Shown here piece by piece: positions 59,014 to 64,000 of a DNA stretch of 64,000 nucleotides. The translations under genes and the position numbers were made by a program. Location: positions 62,001-126,000 of the forward strand of contig JBAYFO010000003.1 of assembly GCA_041667115.1 (NCBI GenBank). Direction: 5' to 3'. Source of the DNA: UBA1563 sp041667115. Lineage in GTDB: Bacteria; Bacteroidota; Ignavibacteria; Ignavibacteriales; Ignavibacteriaceae. Numbering within the stretch: position 1 is the first letter of the stretch; every line of letters begins with the position of its first letter. The notes below the pieces were generated by a model that did not search any database, was not told where the DNA came from, and saw only the letters and a program-made list of their open reading frames with translations.

Positions 59014-59634
59014 ATGAAAAAAATTTCTTACGAACAACTCACCGCGAGAAATGCTCCTCAACTAAAAAGTAAATTAGAAAAAGCTGTTATTGGAATTGCC
59101 GGATGCGGCGGACTCGGCAGTAACGCTGCAATCGCGCTATCACGCATCGGAATCGGGAAATTAATCCTTGTTGATTTTGATGTGGTTGAACCAACAAATT
59201 TAAATCGTCAACAATATTTTATAAATGATATCGGCAAACGGAAAGTTGATGCGCTGGAAGAAAAGTTGAAAATGATTAATCCTTTTCTTCAAATTGAAAA
59301 ACATTATGAAAAACTAAACGGGATAAATATAAAATTCATCTTCAAGGAAGTTCATATCATTGTTGAAGCATTCGACAATGTTTCTGAAAAAGCAATGTTG
59401 GTGAAAGCATTTGCCGGAAATCTTTTTAAGGGGAAATATTTAGTAACCGCGTCGGGTTTGGCTGGGTATAGCTCCGCGAACACGATCAAAACAAAAAAGC
59501 TTTCAACAAATATTTTTGTGTGCGGAGACAACAAAACTGATTTTATGACTGAAGGCGTCATGGCTCCACGGGTGATGATTACCGCGGGACATCAAGCAAA
59601 TAAAGTTGTTGAAATTATTGACAAATTACTGTAA
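59014..59634 (+). CDS. ThiF-family adenylyltransferase
   Basis: 206 residues from ATG 59014, with GGTGGCGGG just upstream. VIGIAGCGGLGSNAAIALSR is the nucleotide loop, LVDFDVVEPTNLNRQQYF holds the Asp and the Arg finger, and VEAFDNVSEKAML the metal-binding Asp. There are no paired CxxC zinc motifs, so it belongs to the short type-2 ThiF group. It should adenylate the Gly-Gly end of the small carrier encoded just before it. A GTG at 59002, inside the carrier gene, is an alternative start but less likely. Confidence 0.87.
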   Translation: MKKISYEQLTARNAPQLKSKLEKAVIGIAGCGGLGSNAAIALSRIGIGKLILVDFDVVEPTNLNRQQYFINDIGKRKVDALEEKLKMINPFLQIEKHYEKLNGINIKFIFKEVHIIVEAFDNVSEKAMLVKAFAGNLFKGKYLVTASGLAGYSSANTIKTKKLSTNIFVCGDNKTDFMTEGVMAPRVMITAGHQANKVVEIIDKLL

Positions 59635-59659
59635 AAACAAAAACTGGATCGTCTTTTTT

Positions 59660-59866
59660 TTATACTTCGCACAAAGCATTTAATTCCTCGACAAAAACAT
59701 CTATTTGCTCAGGCTGAAATCCTTTTTCTTTTGCAGCTGTTTCAAGCGTTCCCCATGCGGGTTCGCCGCAGATCAAGCAGCGGATTCCGTGTTTCATCAA
59801 ATACTCAACCGATTCGGGAAGCTCACGAACTAAATCTTCAATAAAAATTTCTTTAGTTATTTTCAT
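59660..59866 (-). CDS. DUF1858 domain protein
   Basis: 68 residues from ATG 59866 (GGAGAAGAG just upstream). IFIEDLVRELPESVEYLMKHGIRCLICGEP is the DUF1858/ScdA-N pattern, with a CLIC Cys pair and AWGTLETAAKEKG. Such domains are small helical modules found alone or fused to hybrid-cluster and nitric-oxide-related proteins, and the Cys pair may bind metal or Fe-S. It overlaps the DUF6132 gene by 14 nt, so they are cotranslated. The function is unknown. Confidence 0.88.
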   Translation of the reverse strand: MKITKEIFIEDLVRELPESVEYLMKHGIRCLICGEPAWGTLETAAKEKGFQPEQIDVFVEELNALCEV

Positions 59867-60077
59867 CTCTCTTCTCCACGGTTTCCGGTTTCTTTTTCTT
59901 TGAAGGGAAAATAAAAATTCCTCCGAGCATGGCTCCGTAAAGCGTACTAAAATAAGGATTGCTTTGGATAGGACATGTTCCGCTCTGGCAACCGATGAAA
60001 TAGTAATATGCATAACCGGCAGCTGCACCGAGGGGAACGGCTCCATATTTCCAGTACTTTAAAAAGAATTTTTTCAT
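59853..60077 (-). CDS. DUF6132-type small membrane protein
   Basis: 74 residues. Two hydrophobic segments (about 11-28 and 44-57) flank a conserved GCQSGTCPIQSNPYFSTLYG loop with two Cys, which matches the DUF6132 pattern as I recall it. A Lys-rich cytoplasmic tail follows. Proteins of this type often sit beside rhodanese, DUF1858 or sulfur-handling genes. Coupled to the DUF1858 gene; both converge on thiF. Confidence 0.82.
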   Translation of the reverse strand: MKKFFLKYWKYGAVPLGAAAGYAYYYFIGCQSGTCPIQSNPYFSTLYGAMLGGIFIFPSKKKKPETVEKRDENN

Positions 60078-60204
60078 ATTTTTTTCCGAATTATATTTGG
60101 TTTGTATTGTTTGATGTTCATTTTAATAAAAAAGATTCAATTGAATTCGCTTTTTTAGAAAGTTAATACAATTGCTTTTCCCCTATCATTATGAAAGAAT
60201 TTGC

Positions 60205-61002
60205 ATGAAAGTATTTTGTTCACTTCTTATTAGTGTGCTTGTTCTATTTAGTAACACTCCGGCGCAGTCTCCATATAAAATATCATGGGAGAAAGATGCC
60301 CTTATTTTAGGAACCGGCACGGCGGTTTCTGTTTTAGGATATTCGCTGGAACAAAAAATAAATCCTCTGTCAGTCCAGGAGATAAGCGCGCTTTCCCGGA
60401 ACGACGTTAATGCGTTTGATAGAAGCGCCACCTACAATTGGTCAAAAAATTTAACCACCCTTAGCGATGTAAGTGTGGCCATAACAATGCTTTCCCCACT
60501 CACGCTTTTTCTTGATAAAAATGTTCAAAAAGATTTTCAAACAATAAGTGCAATGTATTTTGAAACACTCCTCTTTGCAACATTCATCCCGTCAATTGCA
60601 AAAGGAACCTCGATAAGGGTCCGCCCATTTGTTTATAATGCTGATGCACCGCAAGGAATTAAACTTGAAGCAGAAGCTAAGAAATCTTTCTTCTCCGGAC
60701 ACACAACCGTAGCATTCGCTTCCGCAGTTTTTCTGTCGTCAGTCTACGATGGCTATTTCCCCGACTCAAAATATAAAAAGTACATTTGGGCAGGTTCATT
60801 GGTAACGGCTTCAGTTGTCGGTTATCTTCGCTATGCTTCAGGAAATCATTATCCAACAGATATTTTAACAGGTGCGGTTGTCGGAAGTGCGATAGGGTAT
60901 CTCATTCCTTATCTGCATAAGACAAAGGGTAATCTGTCGGACATCTTTCCAACCCTCAATCATGCTAATGGATTATCAATTCATTATGTGGTTCAATTTT
61001 AA
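60205..61002 (+). CDS. PAP2-family phosphatase
   Basis: 265 residues from ATG 60205. A signal peptide (about 1-21, ending NTPAQS) is followed by the three PAP2 motifs: KGTSIRVRPF near residue 133, the catalytic SGHTTVAFASAVF near 165 and RYASGNHYPTDILTGAVVGSAIG near 213 with the nucleophilic His. Hydrophobic segments between them indicate an integral or outer-membrane-associated enzyme. It dephosphorylates lipid phosphates, for example lipid A or undecaprenyl pyrophosphate. An upstream in-frame ATG (60172) would disrupt the signal peptide. The 269-bp gap after it shows only a small palindrome (61100-61118). Confidence 0.9.
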   Translation: MKVFCSLLISVLVLFSNTPAQSPYKISWEKDALILGTGTAVSVLGYSLEQKINPLSVQEISALSRNDVNAFDRSATYNWSKNLTTLSDVSVAITMLSPLTLFLDKNVQKDFQTISAMYFETLLFATFIPSIAKGTSIRVRPFVYNADAPQGIKLEAEAKKSFFSGHTTVAFASAVFLSSVYDGYFPDSKYKKYIWAGSLVTASVVGYLRYASGNHYPTDILTGAVVGSAIGYLIPYLHKTKGNLSDIFPTLNHANGLSIHYVVQF

Positions 61003-61271
61003 ATACAAAGCGATGGTTTATCTTTGGACAAGAAGCAAAAACGAACTGGCCGAAAGAATATAAATCAAGAGTAAACTTTAACAAACGGATGGAGATGAAG
61101 AATAATTCTGAATTATTCTCAAGATCTCACAAGTCTTTCTCATCACTAACTAATGTAGGTTATTAGGAATTTTTCCTGTTACTTCAATGGAATAGACATA
61201 ATTCTTTATGTTTACTTGCTGGCATGCATTTATCGGGAAAACACCTTTTCACTTTGAAATTGTTTTAAGTG

Positions 61272-62480
61272 TTACGCAACGATGGTTTTTACCAGATAAA
61301 CTTTATCGCGGGGTCTAACTAACGATTCGCAATTAAACGTTACTTTTTCTCCTTTAAAAGCTTCGTTTACATCAACTTCTTCGTTTATAATTTGTTTTAC
61401 CATAAGTTCTACTACTCCGGTTGTTTCCCCGATAATTAAAACGTTCTCGCCAACTTTTAGGCTTCCCGTTTCTATTAGTATATGAACAACTTGGGGAGTC
61501 TTATAATAGTTTAAAACTTTGCCAACATATTCTTTTCGCGTTGTAGCGATGCTTCCGTGTTTGTTAATAATGTCTTTTCCATCGGGTTTATCAAAATAAA
61601 AACCGGAAGAGAACCCGCGATTGTAAACACTGTTAAGGTCGACTAAAAATTTTTGTTTCTGCTCATCGGTAAGCTTTTTTTCAAAATACAGATCGATTGC
61701 TTGCCGGTAAACCGAAACAACTTTTGCCACATATTCGGGACTTCTTTTCCGTCCTTCAATTTTAAAAGAATTTATGCCCGACTCAATAAGTTGATCGAGA
61801 AACTCAATCGCGCAAAGATCTTTTGCGGACATAACATAGTCTTTTCCAAGCATTAATGAAGCGTCCTTTGTTCCATCATAAATTTCATATTCGCGTCTGC
61901 AAGGTTGGACACATTCTCCACGGTTTGCGCTTTGTCCGAATATTTCGTGACTCATAAAGCATCTTCCACTAACAGCTACACACATAGCGCCGTGAATAAA
62001 CGCTTCTATTTCAAGCTCAGTGTTTGCTCTAATTTTTTTTATTTCTTCAAGAGAACATTCGCGCGCAAGCACAATTCTTTTAGCACCGAGTCTTTCAAAA
62101 ACTTTTGCAGAAGCAGAATTAGAAATTGATGCTTGTGTAGAAACGGCGAAGGGCATTTCGTACTGATTACATTTTTCGATGATCCCGAAATCCCAGCAGA
62201 TGACCATATCAACTCCGGCCTTTTTTGCCGCCGGAATAATTTCATCAAGTTGAACTAATTCTTCTTCAAATAAAATAGTGTTAAGCGTAAGGTAAGTTTT
62301 TACGTTATGTTCTTTACAGAAAGAAACGATCTCATTCAGCTCATCGAGCAAAAAATTTTTAGCTTTTGCCCGCATATTTAGTTTTTCAACACCGAAGTAA
62401 ACAGCGTTTGCCCCATTGTTTACAGCCGTTCTCAGCATCGTCCAATCTCCCGCGGGAGCCATCAATTCAGGTCTATTCAT
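61272..62480 (-). CDS. U32 family peptidase-like protein (TrhP/YegQ group)
   Basis: 402 residues. PELMAPAGDWTMLRTAVNNG starts the domain, VYFGVEKLNMRAKAKNF is conserved, and the U32 signature lies in ERLGAKRIVLARECSLEEI near 130. Four Cys for an Fe-S cluster are suggested by GAMCVAVSGRCFMSHE and RGECVQPCRREYE. Characterised relatives act in tRNA or rRNA hydroxylation with prephenate rather than as peptidases (recollection). The C-terminal RPRDKVYLV region is the usual beta-barrel extension. It follows the BMC shell gene after a 111-bp gap containing a heptamer array. Confidence 0.9.
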   Translation of the reverse strand: MNRPELMAPAGDWTMLRTAVNNGANAVYFGVEKLNMRAKAKNFLLDELNEIVSFCKEHNVKTYLTLNTILFEEELVQLDEIIPAAKKAGVDMVICWDFGIIEKCNQYEMPFAVSTQASISNSASAKVFERLGAKRIVLARECSLEEIKKIRANTELEIEAFIHGAMCVAVSGRCFMSHEIFGQSANRGECVQPCRREYEIYDGTKDASLMLGKDYVMSAKDLCAIEFLDQLIESGINSFKIEGRKRSPEYVAKVVSVYRQAIDLYFEKKLTDEQKQKFLVDLNSVYNRGFSSGFYFDKPDGKDIINKHGSIATTRKEYVGKVLNYYKTPQVVHILIETGSLKVGENVLIIGETTGVVELMVKQIINEEVDVNEAFKGEKVTFNCESLVRPRDKVYLVKTIVA

Positions 62481-62540
62481 TTATTCATTTCTATCAATCT
62501 TGAGAAAATTACAATTTTCAAAAACCAAATTTCAAATGCT

Positions 62541-62589
62541 TGACTTTTGACCTTTGATTCTTGGAATTTGTCTTTTGTCTTTTGGAATT
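62541..62589. repeat. Seven-unit heptamer array
   Basis: TGACTTT, TGACCTT, TGATTCT, TGGAATT, TGTCTTT, TGTCTTT, TGGAATT in exact 7-nt register, ending two bases before the stop codon of the BMC gene. CAAATTTCAAATG just upstream may be the start of an opposed arm. Confidence 0.85.
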
Positions 62590-62591
62590 TC

Positions 62592-63146
62592 TTAAATCAT
62601 TTCATTGAGCAGTTCTTGTCTCGGTTGTGCGATAACAACTTTGTTGACAAGCAATCCTCTTTCGGAGACTACTTTCGCACCCGCTTCAACAGCGGCTGTA
62701 ACTGCGGCAACTTCTCCCGTGCAAGTAAAAAACGCTTTTCCACCGAGCGCCATAGCAAGACGAACTTCAATTAATTTAATATTCGCCGATTTTACCGCGG
62801 CATCCGCAGCTTCAATTAATGAGGCTACCGAAAACGATTCAACAATTCCCAGCGCTTCTAGAAGTTGCACATTTGTGTGTCCCGAAATTGCCGGAAAAAT
62901 ATCGCGGTGCACATTTGGGATAACAAAATGATCTATCACTCCAAATCCGACTGTATCCACGGCCGCTTCAACAGCGGTCGAAACTGCGGCTACTTCTCCG
63001 CCGATCAACGTCATGTATTTTCCCGAACAAATCGTACGAGATAAGATCAATTCAACGTGAGAGGTTTTAAGCATAATATCTGCGGCTTGCATTCCGGCGG
63101 CTATACTGCTCATTTCAATTAATCCGAGCGAGTTCATTTGCATCAT
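62592..63146 (-). CDS. PduT-like bacterial microcompartment shell protein (BMC-T)
   Basis: 184 residues with two BMC domains in tandem: LGLIEMSSIAAGMQAADIML and, near residue 98, LGIVESFSVASLIEAADAAV. Such proteins form trimers that tile as pseudohexamers in the shell. RTICSGKYMTLIGGEVAAV places a Cys at residue 40 where PduT binds a [4Fe-4S] cluster in the central pore (Cys38), so electron transfer across the shell is likely. The next gene upstream is PduS-like, its known partner. Start: ATG 63146, 63143 or 63137 are all possible; only weak ribosome signals are present. Confidence 0.92.
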   Translation of the reverse strand: MMQMNSLGLIEMSSIAAGMQAADIMLKTSHVELILSRTICSGKYMTLIGGEVAAVSTAVEAAVDTVGFGVIDHFVIPNVHRDIFPAISGHTNVQLLEALGIVESFSVASLIEAADAAVKSANIKLIEVRLAMALGGKAFFTCTGEVAAVTAAVEAGAKVVSERGLLVNKVVIAQPRQELLNEMI

Positions 63147-63177
63147 AGTTTTTATTCTTCAGTTATCAGTTTTTAGT

Positions 63178-64000
63178 TCATTTAGTTATTTTAATATATT
63201 CATCACCAACATGCGTCACCATGCCAGTAATGGACGCATGGATATTTGCGCCAAGTTTACCCTCCGGCACTTTTGCAATAAGTTGATTTTTAGTTACTTG
63301 ATCACCTATTGAAACCACCGGTTCAGCTTTTTCTCCCACATGCTGTTTTAACATAATTTTTACATTTTCAGTTTCAAATTTTTGTGGATTAAAAGGAGTG
63401 TGTCCATCATAATCTCTTAATTGTAGTTTCTGCATTAACTGTTTTAGCGGGACATGCCTTCCGTCTTTCATTGGATGTACTTTCGGGGGCTTCGTCTGCG
63501 TATATTTTGTTCCTTGTAGTTTCATCTCTTTTTTTGAATTATCACACGCTTCTTTCGGAAATAAATCTTCCGGACACGAATACAGGGTACACAATCCACA
63601 GGCACAGCAAAGTTCCGCCATTTGATTCCACACATCCGCGCCAGTTTTTGTAAATTGAAGAGACCGCATTACCTTATGCGGTTGAACATCATACCCAAGC
63701 AAATAGCGTGGACAAAATTCCGTACAATAACTGCATTGATCACAAGCAGATTTTCCAATTCGAGCGAAGTTTTCTTCCGGCTGGTTTTTGCGTTTTATAA
63801 GGTAATGGTCTTTGGGAAGGATTATCAATCCCGCAGTTGTTTTTGTTACCACTTCATCAAGATCGAATGTCAGCTTGCCCATCATTACTCCGCCGACATA
63901 AATAGCAAAATCATTTACTTTGGTTCCACCGGCATGAGCAATTAATTCGCGAAACGTTGTTCCGATCGGGGCAAAAAATGTTGATGGTTTTTTAACAGCT
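63178..64000 (-). CDS. PduS/RnfC-like electron-transfer protein, 5' end beyond the window
   Basis: 274 codons visible; the frame is open to the window edge. In order: PIGTTFRELIAHAGGTKVND (SLBB/RnfC region), then two ferredoxin-type clusters, CDQCSYCTEFCPRYLLGYD and CCACGLCTLYSCPEDLFPKEAC. The C-terminal barrel-sandwich part has VVSIGDQVTKNQLIAKV and GANIHASITGMVTHV. PduS is a flavin and Fe-S protein that recycles cofactors inside microcompartments and contacts PduT. The order PduS then PduT here fits one electron route through the shell. The cargo pathway cannot be told from this edge. Confidence 0.92.
   Translation of the reverse strand, partial: AVKKPSTFFAPIGTTFRELIAHAGGTKVNDFAIYVGGVMMGKLTFDLDEVVTKTTAGLIILPKDHYLIKRKNQPEENFARIGKSACDQCSYCTEFCPRYLLGYDVQPHKVMRSLQFTKTGADVWNQMAELCCACGLCTLYSCPEDLFPKEACDNSKKEMKLQGTKYTQTKPPKVHPMKDGRHVPLKQLMQKLQLRDYDGHTPFNPQKFETENVKIMLKQHVGEKAEPVVSIGDQVTKNQLIAKVPEGKLGANIHASITGMVTHVGDEYIKITK

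Noticed and set aside
61100..61118. Palindrome GAATAATTC-T-GAATTATTC after the PAP2 gene
   Set aside because: It is AT-only in core, has no T-run and a single-base centre; not a convincing terminator.

Overview
This 64 kb window is a chromosomal segment of a Gram-negative bacterium of the Bacteroidota / Ignavibacteriota / Chlorobi assemblage, most likely Ignavibacteria-like. The evidence is a type IX secretion C-terminal sorting domain (22147-24138), lipid A genes (lpxB, lpxK), and several promoters with the Bacteroidota-type -10 box TAnnTTTG. The last include TTGACA-17-TATATTTG before rpsT and TTGACA-17-TAGATTTG before argC. Shine-Dalgarno sites are mixed in strength and TTG/GTG starts are fairly common. 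No rRNA, tRNA, CRISPR array or recognisable insertion sequence was seen.

Layout. 1-3376: end of a secreted surface protein, then a 7TM sensor kinase / LuxR-type response regulator pair. 3501-4723: a tiny mobile module (mobile mystery proteins A and B: HTH regulator plus Fic enzyme) lodged at the 3' end of argH, with a displaced second copy of the argH tail on its far side. 4730-12088: arginine operon argC-J-B-D-R-G-H. 12513-30316: ispD, queA, ppdK, a lipid A/envelope operon (lpxB, acyltransferase, lpxK, methyltransferase, HAD phosphatase, a four-helix-bundle protein), a T9SS cargo protein, smc and a membrane-anchored degenerate glycosidase. 30574-35857: rpsT, a GlmU-like protein, PspC, a large unassigned Rossmann protein and anmK. 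35900-37400: an accessory patch with a 21-bp repeat coding for a perfect heptad coiled coil, a triple-hairpin repeat and an AT-rich SIR2-like gene. 37456-46394: ArsC-like, DUF454, aldo/keto reductases, an S9 peptidase, a MNT/HEPN toxin-antitoxin pair, prfA, a cation transporter and an MBL hydrolase. 46401-59634: a purine/selenium-associated catabolic cluster (ssnA, ygfK divergent from ygeY, ygeW, two fold-type-II PLP enzymes, mocA-like, XdhC-like, MoaD-like, ThiF-like), interrupted by a broken GIY-YIG gene and an AT-rich membrane ORF. 59660-64000: small proteins, PAP2 phosphatase, U32 peptidase and the edge of a bacterial microcompartment locus (PduT-like shell protein, PduS/RnfC-like electron-transfer protein).

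A genome-wide style emerges from the gene junctions: many spacers are short tandem arrays with a strict 7-nt period but a different unit each time, some arranged as inverted arms. Examples lie at 9828, 13185, 20944, 21342, 32824, 38157, 43719 and 62541. They resemble the heptanucleotide STRR sequences known from filamentous cyanobacteria. Other highlights are three operator-like boxes exactly 33 bp apart controlling the mobile mystery pair, a G8 tract inside the promoter spacer of the glycosidase-smc operon (possible phase variation), and a purine cluster that carries a TrpB-like PLP enzyme where ygeX would be expected.
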